Origin: an uncultured Clostridia bacterium | Lineage (GTDB): Bacteria; Bacillota; Clostridia; Oscillospirales; Ruminococcaceae | Length of the DNA: 10,841 nt | Assembly: GCA_945910715.1 (NCBI GenBank) | Contig: CAMDZU010000025.1 | Coordinates: 1 to 10,841 of the forward strand | Direction of reading: 5' to 3' | In this document: positions 1-6,697 of the stretch, piece after piece | How positions within the stretch are numbered: position 1 is the stretch's first letter | Layout: the number at the start of each line of letters is the position of its first letter | Program-made: the position numbers and the translations under genes | The notes under the pieces: model-generated | Told to the model about the DNA's origin: nothing | Databases searched by the model: none | Seen by the model: the letters and a program-made list of their open reading frames with translations, nothing else

Positions 1-2
1 AT

Positions 3-28
3 GAGGAATTTGGCTTGCCAAATTCCTC
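3..28. repeat. perfect 12-bp hairpin at left edge
   Basis: GAGGAATTTGGC (3-14) and its exact reverse complement (17-28) are separated by only TT. A second hairpin follows immediately at 33-52. No U-run follows on the plus strand, and the minus-strand continuation lies outside the window, so a terminator role for a gene to the left cannot be judged. The dyad itself is certain; its function is unknown. Confidence 0.7.
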
Positions 29-32
29 GCAG

Positions 33-52
33 TCGGCTTCCGCAGAAGCCGA
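33..52. repeat. second hairpin, 8-bp stem with 4-nt loop
   Basis: TCGGCTTC (33-40) pairs exactly with GAAGCCGA (45-52) around the loop CGCA. It lies 4 bp from the first hairpin, so the pair looks like one structured element. A reading frame is open from base 3 to a stop at 123-125 across both hairpins. It has no visible start or ribosome binding site and its sequence is dictated by the dyads, so I do not call it a gene. Confidence 0.6.
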
Positions 53-124
53 AATCTCCCAATATAAAGGCGTTATGTACTATTGCTTAGCAATTTCACT
101 CTTGGCACGTTTTTCGACAGAATG

Positions 125-157
125 AAATGCTCTCACAGCTTTACTGTGAGAGCATTT
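125..157 (-). terminator. hairpin downstream of the chemoreceptor gene
   Basis: A perfect 14-bp stem (125-138 with 144-157) has a 5-nt loop and sits 28 bp past the chemoreceptor stop codon. The stem ends in AAA/TTT, so the minus-strand transcript finishes with ...GCAUUUCAUU, a short and imperfect U-tract. It may work in both directions. The position and the stem strength support a terminator; the weak U-tract lowers confidence. Confidence 0.65.
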
Positions 158-184
158 ATTGTTATGTAATTTACAAGCCGCCGC

Positions 185-2260
185 TTAATCAATCTTGTAC
201 TTTTCAACCAGCTTTTTCAGCATATCCGATTGGTTTGCAAGCTCTGCGCTGGAAGCGGCTGTTTCCTCTGCGGTAGCCGAGGTGGACTGAACAACGTTTG
301 AAATCTGCTCAACGCCTATGTTGATCTGCTCAATCGCAAGGCTCTGATTGCGTGTAGCTTCTGCGATTTTTTCAACCAGCTTGTTTACGCCGTCCGTCTT
401 TTCAATAACATTCTGCAAGGATTTGTCCGTATCCTGAACAAGCCGGTTTCCGTTTTCAATTGCAGCTACGGAGTCTGCAATAAGAGCGGTGGTGCTCTTT
501 ACTGCCTCTGCACTCTTGTTTGCAAGGTTTCTTACCTCGTCCGCAACTACCGCAAAGCCCTTGCCCGCTTCGCCTGCTCTTGCAGCTTCTACCGCTGCGT
601 TGAGGGAGAGAATATTGGTCTGGAATGCAATATCCTCGATTGTCTTGATAATCTTCTGAATCTTGCCGGAGCTTGTTGCAATTTCGTCCATAGCTGTAAC
701 AAGCTGGCTCATGCACTTGCTGCTTTCCTGAACCTCGGTTTCCGCTTCGGTGGAATAGGTGTTTGCTTCTCCTGCGTGGTTAGCGGTGTTCTTGACCTCG
801 CTGTAAACGTCGGCAATATTTGCCGCAAGCTCTTCGGAGGAGCTTGCCTGGGTGGTTGCGCCGTCTGCAAGGGTCTGAGCTGCCTGTGAAACCTGAACTG
901 CGCTGCCGTCAATATTTGCAGAAACGCTCTGGATATTCTTGATAATTTCGGTAAGCTGACCGAACAGGTCGTTGATTGTATGTACGATTACACGGTAAAC
1001 ACCGCTGTGATTTTCCTCCTCGGAACGCACCGTAAGGTCGTATCTTTCAATAGCGTCGTTGAGCATCTGTGCGTCTTTTTCAACCGCCATAATGGACTTG
1101 ATTGCATTTTCGATTGCGGCGGCTATCATACCGATTTCGTTGTCGGATTCGGCGCTCTTAAGCTTGCCGTAAACCTCGTCGTCGATTTTGCCGTCTGCAA
1201 TGCTGTTTGCTGCTACAACTATATTCTTCATAGGCTTGTTGAGGACGCAGCCGATAAATCTGCGGAGTGCAAATACGCAGACAACGCCAAGCACAACTGC
1301 TATGCCGAGAGTGATCATACTATGCAGGAAGGTGCTGCTGTAAATATCGCTGACATTGTAGCCGCAGAAAAGTGCGCCGTTCTTTGTTCCGTCGGAGTTT
1401 TCGTAGGCAACGTAAACACCCATGTATGGTTCGCCGTAAAGGGTTGTCTGAGTAACGAGAGTACCTGTTCCTTCATAAAGCGCCGCTCTGACATTGTCGC
1501 TCATTGTTGTGCCTATTTCACGTTCTTCGTTTACAAAAAACGTGGTATTTATGCGTGTGTCGCCCTCAAAAATGGTGTATTCGCAGTTGGTAAGTGCTTT
1601 CAGTGTATCCACAAAGCCTTCGTCTGTAAGAGCTGCCGCATAGATAACCGTACCGAATGGGGTATTTGACATATCAACAAAGGACGCTGAGGCAACTGCG
1701 CAAAGTCCGTTTCCAAGCAGGTTGTACAAGCCGTTGAAATTCTGTCCCTTAAGAGCAAGCTGCACTGGGGCTTCGTTGTACATATTGGGCAAATCGGGGG
1801 CTTTATCGGCAGACGAGCCGATAACATTGCCGTCTGTGTCCGTTATGAGGATAAGCTCTGCGTCACGGTAATTGCGGTTAAGCAGGGTGTACATTGTTTC
1901 CGCTTCTCTATCAATTGCGGCTTTTTTCAGTTCGGCGTTCTCGCAGATATTTCTCGAGTAAATTGACGCCTGCTCAATCGTCGAGGTTACCTTGTAATTG
2001 AGCACCTGATAGGACGAATTTGCAAGAGATATTGAAATATCGTTTGCGGTGTTTAAGGACGAGATAAGAGAATATACCGCAGCAACAAGACCCGTAAGCA
2101 GGATAAAGAAGGAGCTTACGCTGACAATTCTTTTGCCCAGCTGCTTGCTTTTTTTCTTGCCTGTGCTACCGGTTATGCTTTTAATGGGCTTTTTACTTGC
2201 CTTATTGGTTATTTTTTTAGGTGTTATTGCCTTGTTTTTTGTTTTCCTGATTTTCTTCAT
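185..2260 (-). CDS. methyl-accepting chemotaxis protein (Cache-type sensor, HAMP, MCP signalling domain)
   Basis: A 691-residue transmembrane chemoreceptor that would control the CheA kinase through CheW. A very basic cytoplasmic N-terminus (16 Lys and 2 Arg in residues 1-44) precedes TM1 at about 47-67. The extracellular sensor spans about 68-312, has two-part Cache-like character and includes a DTDGNVIGSS stretch near 141-150. TM2 is about 313-334, followed by HAMP at about 335-395. The coiled-coil signalling domain covers about 440-691. Its conserved hairpin tip, residues 542-580, contains AFQTNILSLNAAVEAARAGE and then GFAVVADEVRNLA, which is diagnostic of the family. There is no C-terminal CheR/CheB-binding pentapeptide. 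The ATG at 2260 follows a GGGAG site 10 nt upstream and a consensus promoter; a nearby upstream ATG runs straight into a stop. The ligand cannot be told from sequence. It is a stand-alone gene with no chemotaxis neighbours. The family is certain; the sensor subtype is inferred. Confidence 0.95.
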   Translation of the reverse strand: MKKIRKTKNKAITPKKITNKASKKPIKSITGSTGKKKSKQLGKRIVSVSSFFILLTGLVAAVYSLISSLNTANDISISLANSSYQVLNYKVTSTIEQASIYSRNICENAELKKAAIDREAETMYTLLNRNYRDAELILITDTDGNVIGSSADKAPDLPNMYNEAPVQLALKGQNFNGLYNLLGNGLCAVASASFVDMSNTPFGTVIYAAALTDEGFVDTLKALTNCEYTIFEGDTRINTTFFVNEEREIGTTMSDNVRAALYEGTGTLVTQTTLYGEPYMGVYVAYENSDGTKNGALFCGYNVSDIYSSTFLHSMITLGIAVVLGVVCVFALRRFIGCVLNKPMKNIVVAANSIADGKIDDEVYGKLKSAESDNEIGMIAAAIENAIKSIMAVEKDAQMLNDAIERYDLTVRSEEENHSGVYRVIVHTINDLFGQLTEIIKNIQSVSANIDGSAVQVSQAAQTLADGATTQASSSEELAANIADVYSEVKNTANHAGEANTYSTEAETEVQESSKCMSQLVTAMDEIATSSGKIQKIIKTIEDIAFQTNILSLNAAVEAARAGEAGKGFAVVADEVRNLANKSAEAVKSTTALIADSVAAIENGNRLVQDTDKSLQNVIEKTDGVNKLVEKIAEATRNQSLAIEQINIGVEQISNVVQSTSATAEETAASSAELANQSDMLKKLVEKYKID

Positions 2261-2304
2261 TTCAACATTTCTCCCGGTTGAAGATAATACTTATATCTAT
2301 ATTT

Positions 2305-2333
2305 ATTATACATTTATTTTATACAAATGTCAA
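2305..2333 (-). promoter_or_regulatory. sigma-A promoter of the chemoreceptor gene
   Basis: On the minus strand, TTGACA (2333-2328) is separated by exactly 17 bp from TATAAT (2310-2305), matching the vegetative consensus at all 12 positions. Transcription should begin near 2298, giving a leader of about 38 nt. It is a vegetative promoter, not a sigma-D motility promoter, although chemoreceptor genes in Firmicutes often use sigma-D. Confidence 0.88.
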
Positions 2334-2372
2334 GGGTAACTATGGATAAATATTGTTTATTTTGCTTGCTAT

Positions 2373-2414
2373 AAAAATAATCCGCATTCCGTGGGAGGTT
2401 GGGAATGCGGATTA
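2373..2414 (-). terminator. Rho-independent terminator of the alcohol dehydrogenase gene
   Basis: A perfect 13-bp stem (2378-2390 with 2402-2414) encloses an 11-nt loop. On the minus strand it is followed directly by UUUUU (2377-2373). It lies 29 bp past the dehydrogenase stop and upstream of the chemoreceptor promoter, so it separates the two minus-strand genes into independent units. Confidence 0.88.
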
Positions 2415-2443
2415 AAACAACTTGGCAGTTTAGTAAAAAGCTA

Positions 2444-3619
2444 TCAGAAATCAATTTCCTTGCCGTAGTAGATGCAGTTAAGCAGCTTTGACATTTCGGC
2501 GGGAGTAATGGGACGTGGGTTAGAGCCTGTGCAAGCGTCTGCAACAGCGTTTGCGGCAATTGTATCAACCTTTTCAAGGAATTCTTCCTCGTTGATTCCA
2601 AAGTCCTTAAGTGTCTTAGGAATACCGAGCTTAACGTTGAATTCGTCAATCTTAGCGCAGAGAGAATCTGTAAGAGCCTTGTCGGAATTGCCCTGTAAGC
2701 CAACATAGCGAGCAATTTCAGCATATCTGTGCATAGCGTTCTTTGAGTTGTACTTGATAACGTATGGGAGGTAGATTGCGTTAGCGCAGCCGTGAGGAAT
2801 GTGACCTGTTGAGAATGCAGCGCCTGTCTTGTGAGCCAGCGAGTGAACGATACCGAGGAGAGCGTTGGAGAACGCCATACCTGCAAGGCACTGTGCGTAG
2901 TGCATATGCTCTCTTGCTTCTGTGTTTCCGTTGTAGGAAGAAGGCAGATAGTCGAATACCATTTCGATTGCCTTTAATGCAAGTGGGTCTGTGAAGGGTC
3001 CGTTCAATGTGGAAACGTAAGCTTCAATAGCGTGTGTCAGAGCGTCCATACCTGTGTGAGCGGTAAGCTTTGCAGGCATTGTTTCAGCAAGCTCTGGGTC
3101 AACGATTGCAACATCAGGTGTAATGTTGAAGTCGGCAAGAGGATACTTGATTCCCTTTGAGTAGTCTGTGATTACGGAGAAAGCGGTAACTTCTGTTGCT
3201 GTACCGGAAGTTGAGGGGATAGCAAGGAAGCGTGCCTTCTGACGAAGCTCGGGGAAGTTGAAAGGAATAATAAGGTCGTCAAAGGTTACGTCGGGGTATT
3301 CGTAGAACGCCCACATTGCCTTTGCAGCGTCAATCGGCGAACCGCCGCCCATTGCGATGATCCAGTCAGGCTGGAATTTTCTCATAGCCTCTGCGCCGCG
3401 CATAACTGTTTCAACGGACGGATCGGGCTCAACGTTTTCGAAAAGCTCAACCTCAATATTAGCTTCCTTGAGGTAGCCTATAACCTTGTCTAAAAAGCCA
3501 AAGCGCTTCATAGAGCCGCCGCCTACAACGATAATTGCCTTTTTGCCCTTGAGAGTCTTTAAGGTTTCAAGGCTGCCCTTGCCGTAATAAACATCTCTCG
3601 GTAAAGTAAAACGTGCCAT
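2444..3619 (-). CDS. iron-containing alcohol dehydrogenase (Fe-ADH, group III)
   Basis: A 391-residue cytosolic NAD(P)H-dependent dehydrogenase, normal length for the stand-alone family. It would reduce aldehydes to alcohols during fermentation, or run in reverse. The N-terminal nucleotide-binding half carries GGGSPIDAAK at 91-100 and the PSTSGTATEVTAFSVIT block at 135-151. The metal-binding half has GMDALTHAIEAY (190-201), GIVHSLAH (256-263) and PHGCANAI (275-282). By comparison with E. coli FucO, the metal ligands should be D192, H196, H259 and H276, all present. Family resemblance is to clostridial butanol/ethanol dehydrogenases and the C-terminal half of AdhE, but substrate and cofactor preference cannot be read from sequence. 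The ATG at 3619 has AGGAGG (3633-3628) 8 nt upstream. The gene has its own terminator and diverges from a LysR regulator that probably controls it. Confidence 0.96.
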   Translation of the reverse strand: MARFTLPRDVYYGKGSLETLKTLKGKKAIIVVGGGSMKRFGFLDKVIGYLKEANIEVELFENVEPDPSVETVMRGAEAMRKFQPDWIIAMGGGSPIDAAKAMWAFYEYPDVTFDDLIIPFNFPELRQKARFLAIPSTSGTATEVTAFSVITDYSKGIKYPLADFNITPDVAIVDPELAETMPAKLTAHTGMDALTHAIEAYVSTLNGPFTDPLALKAIEMVFDYLPSSYNGNTEAREHMHYAQCLAGMAFSNALLGIVHSLAHKTGAAFSTGHIPHGCANAIYLPYVIKYNSKNAMHRYAEIARYVGLQGNSDKALTDSLCAKIDEFNVKLGIPKTLKDFGINEEEFLEKVDTIAANAVADACTGSNPRPITPAEMSKLLNCIYYGKEIDF

Positions 3620-3648
3620 TTTAAGTTCCTCCTGCTTATGTATTTGAT

Positions 3649-3677
3649 ATAATAATAGGTAAAAATTTTTTTGTGCA
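3649..3677 (-). promoter_or_regulatory. probable promoter of the alcohol dehydrogenase gene (weak -35)
   Basis: On the minus strand, TGCACA (3677-3672) lies 17 bp from TATTAT (3654-3649), predicting a start near 3642 and a leader of about 23 nt containing the AGGAGG site. The -10 is good but the -35 is poor, which fits a promoter that needs an activator. A 9-bp inverted repeat ends 3 bp upstream of the -35. The AT-rich sequence allows other -10 choices. Confidence 0.5.
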
Positions 3678-3680
3678 GGG

Positions 3681-3709
3681 AATATTGTTTGTTTACTTTT
3701 AACAATATT
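3681..3709. promoter_or_regulatory. operator-like inverted repeat upstream of the dehydrogenase promoter
   Basis: AATATTGTT (3681-3689) and AACAATATT (3701-3709) form a perfect 9-bp inverted repeat with an 11-bp spacer. Its centre lies about 53 bp upstream of the predicted dehydrogenase start, where LysR-type activators commonly bind, and the TT-N11-AA spacing resembles the family's T-N11-A core. The likely ligand protein is the adjacent LysR regulator (inference). The right half contains TTAACAA, which is a Rex half-site, but there is no partner at the Rex spacing. Confidence 0.5.
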
Positions 3710-3741
3710 TTTGCTTTTCCTGCTTTATCTATATTATAACA

Positions 3742-3770
3742 TTGTCAAATCAAAATGGGTAATGTATAAT
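3742..3770 (+). promoter_or_regulatory. sigma-A promoter of the LysR-type regulator gene
   Basis: TTGTCA (3742-3747) is 17 bp from TATAAT (3765-3770), one mismatch from consensus. The predicted start is near 3777, giving a leader of about 63 nt. The leader and initial transcribed region hold several AT-rich repeats, described separately. Confidence 0.8.
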
Positions 3771-3823
3771 ATATATGATAAATATATCGTTAAATATATG
3801 ATACGATAAAAATATATCGATAT
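3771..3823. repeat. cluster of AT-rich direct and inverted repeats in the lysR-type gene leader
   Basis: ATATATGATA occurs at 3771-3780 and 3794-3803. AATATATCG occurs at 3781-3789 and 3811-3819. TATCGT (3785-3790) faces ACGATA (3803-3808) as an inverted repeat with a 12-bp spacer, and ATATCGATAT (3814-3823) is a perfect palindrome. The cluster runs from the predicted transcription start to just before the ribosome binding site, a position suited to autorepression. AT-rich DNA makes chance repeats common, so only the CG-containing half-sites carry real weight. Confidence 0.45.
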
Positions 3824-3839
3824 AAAAGGAGGCAAAGAA

Positions 3840-4775
3840 ATGAACCTCACACATCTGAAATACATAGCCGAGGTTGAAAAAACAGGCTCTATCACCAAAG
3901 CGGCGCAGAATCTTTACATGGGTCAGCCCAACTTAAGCAAGGCAATAAAGGAGCTTGAGGAGGAAATGGGCTTTGCTGTTTTCAAGCGCACAACAAAAGG
4001 CGTCGAGCCTACCCAGAAGGGAAGGGAGTTCCTTGAATACGCAAAAAAGCTGCTGTCACAGATTGACGAGATTGAAAGCATTTTCAAGCCCAACAGCAAC
4101 AGTCTGCGGCTTAGCATAACCATTCCCAGAGCCACATACTGTTCTGTTGCTTTTACAAAATTTCTCGGCAGTCTTAACAGGGACGAGCGTATGAAAATAT
4201 ACTTCCGTGAAAGCGACGCAATAACCGCCATAAACGACGTTGCAGGCGGAGAATCGGACATTGCGGTAATACGCTTTCAGGAGATGTACAGGGACTATTT
4301 TATGGCGCTGTTAAGCGAAAAGGATCTTGACAGCAAGCCGCTTTATAACTTTGAAATGCGCCTGCTTATGTCAAAAAATCACCCTCTTGCAAAATATGAC
4401 GACATTCCTTATCACCTGCTTTCGGAATACACCGAGGTATGCAACGGGGATTATGATCTTAAAGGTATTTCCGTTTCCAAAATAAAGCGGAATACGCAGA
4501 TTGAAGCCCCGGCAAAGTCCATATACATTTTCGACAGAGGCAGTCAGCTTGATATGCTTCAGCGTGTGCCCGATACCTTTATGTGGGTTTCGCCCATTGC
4601 GCCCGATTTCCTTGAACAGCACGGGCTTGTGCTGAAAAGCTGCTCTATTGCCTCGGAAATAAATCACGATGTGATTATTTATCCAAAGGGTCACTCCTTC
4701 AGCAAATACGAGAACAGCTTTGCCGAATATCTCAAGGCGGAAATCGCTCTTTCGGGGGATAAAGCGGAGGAATAA
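3840..4775 (+). CDS. LysR-type transcriptional regulator
   Basis: A 311-residue DNA-binding protein of typical LTTR length. Residues 1-60 form the winged helix-turn-helix, with MNLTHLKYIAEVEKTGSITK at the start, then AAQNLYMGQPNLSKAIKELE and a G.AVFKRTTKGVEPT wing. A linker helix follows at about 62-85, and the effector-binding domain runs from about 88 to 300. The ATG follows AAAAGGAGG (3824-3832) with 7-nt spacing, a near-ideal site. It diverges from the Fe-dependent alcohol dehydrogenase, the usual LTTR-to-target arrangement, so control of that gene and of its own promoter is likely. The effector is unknown. No terminator is visible between its stop and the next promoter at 4799, so some read-through into the DUF1292-mnmE operon is possible. 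Confidence 0.94.
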   Translation: MNLTHLKYIAEVEKTGSITKAAQNLYMGQPNLSKAIKELEEEMGFAVFKRTTKGVEPTQKGREFLEYAKKLLSQIDEIESIFKPNSNSLRLSITIPRATYCSVAFTKFLGSLNRDERMKIYFRESDAITAINDVAGGESDIAVIRFQEMYRDYFMALLSEKDLDSKPLYNFEMRLLMSKNHPLAKYDDIPYHLLSEYTEVCNGDYDLKGISVSKIKRNTQIEAPAKSIYIFDRGSQLDMLQRVPDTFMWVSPIAPDFLEQHGLVLKSCSIASEINHDVIIYPKGHSFSKYENSFAEYLKAEIALSGDKAEE

Positions 4776-4798
4776 GCTCCATTATAATAAGGTATAAC

Positions 4799-4827
4799 TT
4801 GACAAAGGCGCAATACCGTGTTATTCT
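4799..4827 (+). promoter_or_regulatory. sigma-A promoter of the DUF1292-mnmE operon
   Basis: TTGACA (4799-4804) is 17 bp from TATTCT (4822-4827): a perfect -35 and a -10 with two mismatches. The predicted start near 4834 gives a leader of only about 17 nt. The GTG at 4818, which would add 11 residues to the downstream protein, lies inside the promoter spacer and so cannot be the start. Confidence 0.72.
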
Positions 4828-4850
4828 TAAACAAAAATGCGAGGAATTAT

Positions 4851-5129
4851 ATGCAGTTCGAAAACGAAACACCAATGCCTGTTGTGAATATTACCCTTGA
4901 AAACGGCGAAAATGCGGAATGTGAAGTGCTTTGCATTTTCGATATGGTGGACTATCCCCAAAAGGAATACATTGCCTTAATGCCCAAAACCTATGACGGC
5001 AGCGAAAGCGAGGTAATCCTCTTTGAATACGTCGAAGAGGGAGAGGATTGTGCGGAATTTCTCAGCATAGAGGACGAGGAAGAGTTCAACAAGGCTGTAA
5101 GCGCTTTTTACAGCTGGCTTGAAGAATAA
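4851..5129 (+). CDS. DUF1292 family small acidic protein (YrzB-like)
   Basis: A 92-residue cytosolic protein, very rich in Glu and Asp. It begins MQFENETPMPVVNITLENGE and then has a V.CIFDMVDYPQKEYIALMP core, a typical DUF1292 pattern. The acidic end includes SIEDEEEFNKAVSAFYSWLE, where the family normally closes with a conserved E-E-F-E..AF..L motif. The biochemical role of the family is not known. The ATG at 4851 was chosen because GAGGA (4841-4845) sits 5 nt upstream; the in-frame GTG at 4818 lies within the promoter. It is co-transcribed with mnmE, 15 bp downstream. In many Firmicutes, DUF1292 genes lie beside yrrK/yrzL-type housekeeping genes, so the mnmE pairing here is worth noting. 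Confidence 0.85.
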   Translation: MQFENETPMPVVNITLENGENAECEVLCIFDMVDYPQKEYIALMPKTYDGSESEVILFEYVEEGEDCAEFLSIEDEEEFNKAVSAFYSWLEE

Positions 5130-5144
5130 GCGGAAGGATTTATT

Positions 5145-6506
5145 ATGTCTGCAATAGCTGCTATTTCCACTCCCCAGGCGGTTGGCGGAGTTTCAATGGT
5201 AAGAATATCGGGGGACAACGCCTTTGACATTGCGGCAAAGGTTTTTAACCCCGTAAACGGTAAGGATATTCACGGAATGAAAGGCTACACCGCATGCTAC
5301 GGCAATATAACCGACGGCGGCGAAATGCTTGACGACGGCGTGCTGCTGGTTTTCAGAGCGCCTCACAGCTACACGGGTGAGGACGTGTGCGAAATTACCT
5401 GCCACGGCGGAATTTACATTACCCGAAAGGTTTTGCAGGCCTGCATAAACGCAGGAGCAGAGCCTGCGGAAGCGGGAGAATTTACCAAGCGTGCATTGCT
5501 CAACGGAAAAATGTCCCTTACTCAGGCGGAGGCGGTAATAGACGTAATAAACGCCCAGTCAAAGCAGTACCTCGACTGCTCCAACGCACAGCGTGAGGGC
5601 TCTCTTTACCGCAGAATAGAGGAAATTTCACAGCATATTCTTGATATAACCGTGCAGATTGCCGCATGGATTGATTACCCCGATGAAATGCTGGACAGCT
5701 TTGAAAGCAGCTCTCATCTCGGTCAGCTGGAAAACTGCCGTTGTCAGCTTCAGTGTCTCCTTGAAAGCTACGATATTGGCAAGGTGCTTCGGGAGGGTGT
5801 TCCCACCGCAATTGTGGGCAAGCCCAACGTGGGAAAATCCACCCTTATGAATCTGCTTGTAGGCTCTGAAAGGAGCATTGTCACCGATATTGCAGGTACA
5901 ACAAGGGATATTGTGGAGGAAACGGTTATGCTTGGCGGCGCAGTACTGCGTATTGCGGACTGTGCCGGGCTGCGTGAAACGGAGGATGTTGTTGAGGGAA
6001 TAGGCGTTGAAATGATGCTGAAAAAGCTTGAACAGGCAAGCCTTGTCCTTGCGGTTTTCGACAGCAGCAGACCTCTTGACAGGGACGACTACACCCTCCT
6101 TGAAAAGCTTAAGGGCAAGCAGTGTATCTGCGTAATCAACAAGGCAGATCTTGAACAGAAGCTGGATATGCCTTTTCTTGCATCACAGTTCAGCACAGCC
6201 GTTGAGATTTCCGCCAACGACCCCGGCTCTCTCAAAAAGCTTAATGATGTAGTTGAAAAAACTCTTGATCTTGACCGCCTTGATATGTCAGCAGGCTTTA
6301 TCGCCAACGAGCGCCAGCGCAAATGCGCCGAGGAAGCGGAAAAGGCTTTGCAGCAGGCGATTGACGGGATACAGATTGGCGTTACCCTTGACGCAACGGG
6401 AGTTATGCTTGAAAAGGCGCTGGACAGCTTAATGCAGCTTTCGGGCAAATCCGTCAGCGAAACGGTTATAGACGAGGTATTCAGACGCTTCTGCGTAGGT
6501 AAGTAG
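5145..6506 (+). CDS. mnmE: tRNA uridine-5-carboxymethylaminomethyl(34) synthesis GTPase MnmE
   Basis: A 453-residue GTPase of full family length. With MnmG it modifies the wobble uridine (U34) of certain tRNAs using methylene-tetrahydrofolate and glycine or ammonium. The N-terminal formyl-THF-binding domain (about 1-118) starts AIAAISTPQAVGGVSMVRIS and includes PHSYTGEDVCEITCHGG (73-89). A helical domain (about 119-450) contains the inserted G domain. The G motifs are G1 GKPNVGKS (225-232), G2 GTTRD (251-255), G3 DCAG (272-275), G4 NKAD (332-335) and G5 SAN (356-358). The C-terminus FCVGK holds the family's invariant Cys (C450). G3 usually reads DTAG; the Thr-to-Cys change is in a tolerant position. 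The ATG has GGAAGGA (5132-5138) 6 nt upstream. It is the second gene of an operon with DUF1292; mnmG, often adjacent, is not in the window. Confidence 0.98.
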   Translation: MSAIAAISTPQAVGGVSMVRISGDNAFDIAAKVFNPVNGKDIHGMKGYTACYGNITDGGEMLDDGVLLVFRAPHSYTGEDVCEITCHGGIYITRKVLQACINAGAEPAEAGEFTKRALLNGKMSLTQAEAVIDVINAQSKQYLDCSNAQREGSLYRRIEEISQHILDITVQIAAWIDYPDEMLDSFESSSHLGQLENCRCQLQCLLESYDIGKVLREGVPTAIVGKPNVGKSTLMNLLVGSERSIVTDIAGTTRDIVEETVMLGGAVLRIADCAGLRETEDVVEGIGVEMMLKKLEQASLVLAVFDSSRPLDRDDYTLLEKLKGKQCICVINKADLEQKLDMPFLASQFSTAVEISANDPGSLKKLNDVVEKTLDLDRLDMSAGFIANERQRKCAEEAEKALQQAIDGIQIGVTLDATGVMLEKALDSLMQLSGKSVSETVIDEVFRRFCVGK

Positions 6507-6541
6507 GGTTTGGCAGGCTACAATGTATATGCAGGACGACG

Positions 6542-6660
6542 ATAAACCGCCATCTGCTTCTTCAACCGCACAATGGCAGGCACAAAGCCTTGCCGTTATG
6601 CGGTTTCATCGCATCTGACGGCTTCTCGCCGTCCTTTTATATTGGCTGGCAGTATGTGGT
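6542..6660 (+). repeat. structured element, copy A
   Basis: The 67-nt core 6575-6641 matches copy B (6711-6777) without gaps at 58 of 67 positions by my count. Both copies are preceded by ATAAACCG and followed by a GGCAGT.TG.GGT stretch. Hairpin 1 (6564-6605) is long: AACCGCA pairs with TGCGGTT, then a C/A mismatch, three pairs, and GGCAGGC with GCCTTGCC (one bulged T) around ACAAA. Hairpin 2 is a perfect 6-bp stem, GACGGC (6617-6622) with GCCGTC (6628-6633), followed by CTTTTATA. Hairpin 2 could serve as a weak terminator for mnmE. Copy A has about 20 nt before the core that copy B lacks. A dispersed palindromic repeat or a small-RNA element are the alternatives. Confidence 0.75.
6617..6640 (+). 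terminator. possible weak terminator of the DUF1292-mnmE operon (hairpin 2 of copy A)
   Basis: GACGGC (6617-6622) and GCCGTC (6628-6633) form a 6-bp stem with the loop TTCTC, followed by C and TTTT then AT. The U-tract is short, and the hairpin lies 110 bp past the mnmE stop, within a repeated element. In copy B the matching hairpin (6753-6769) has an A-A mismatch and a G-U pair. No better mnmE terminator is visible. Confidence 0.4.
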
Positions 6661-6697
6661 TGTGGGTAGTTTTTGCTGTCGGAAAGGGTTTTACGTC

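Noticed and set aside
102..118. Possible sigma-54 promoter (TTGGCACG followed by TTTTTCGAC)
   Set aside because: The -24 part matches but the -12 GC dinucleotide is missing, and there is no plus-strand gene downstream; the next gene converges on it.
3..125. Reading frame open from the left edge to a stop at 123-125
   Set aside because: It is 40 codons, passes through two perfect hairpins, and has no visible start or ribosome binding site. It could be the tail of a gene outside the window but nothing supports this.
980..1669. 229-codon open frame antisense to the chemoreceptor gene
   Set aside because: No domain, promoter or ribosome binding site; the opposite strand encodes conserved chemoreceptor sequence.
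3685..3705. Possible Rex (NADH-sensing repressor) site upstream of the alcohol dehydrogenase
   Set aside because: The right half TTAACAA fits a clostridial Rex half-site, but the left half lies 3 bp too far and does not match at the required 18-bp geometry.
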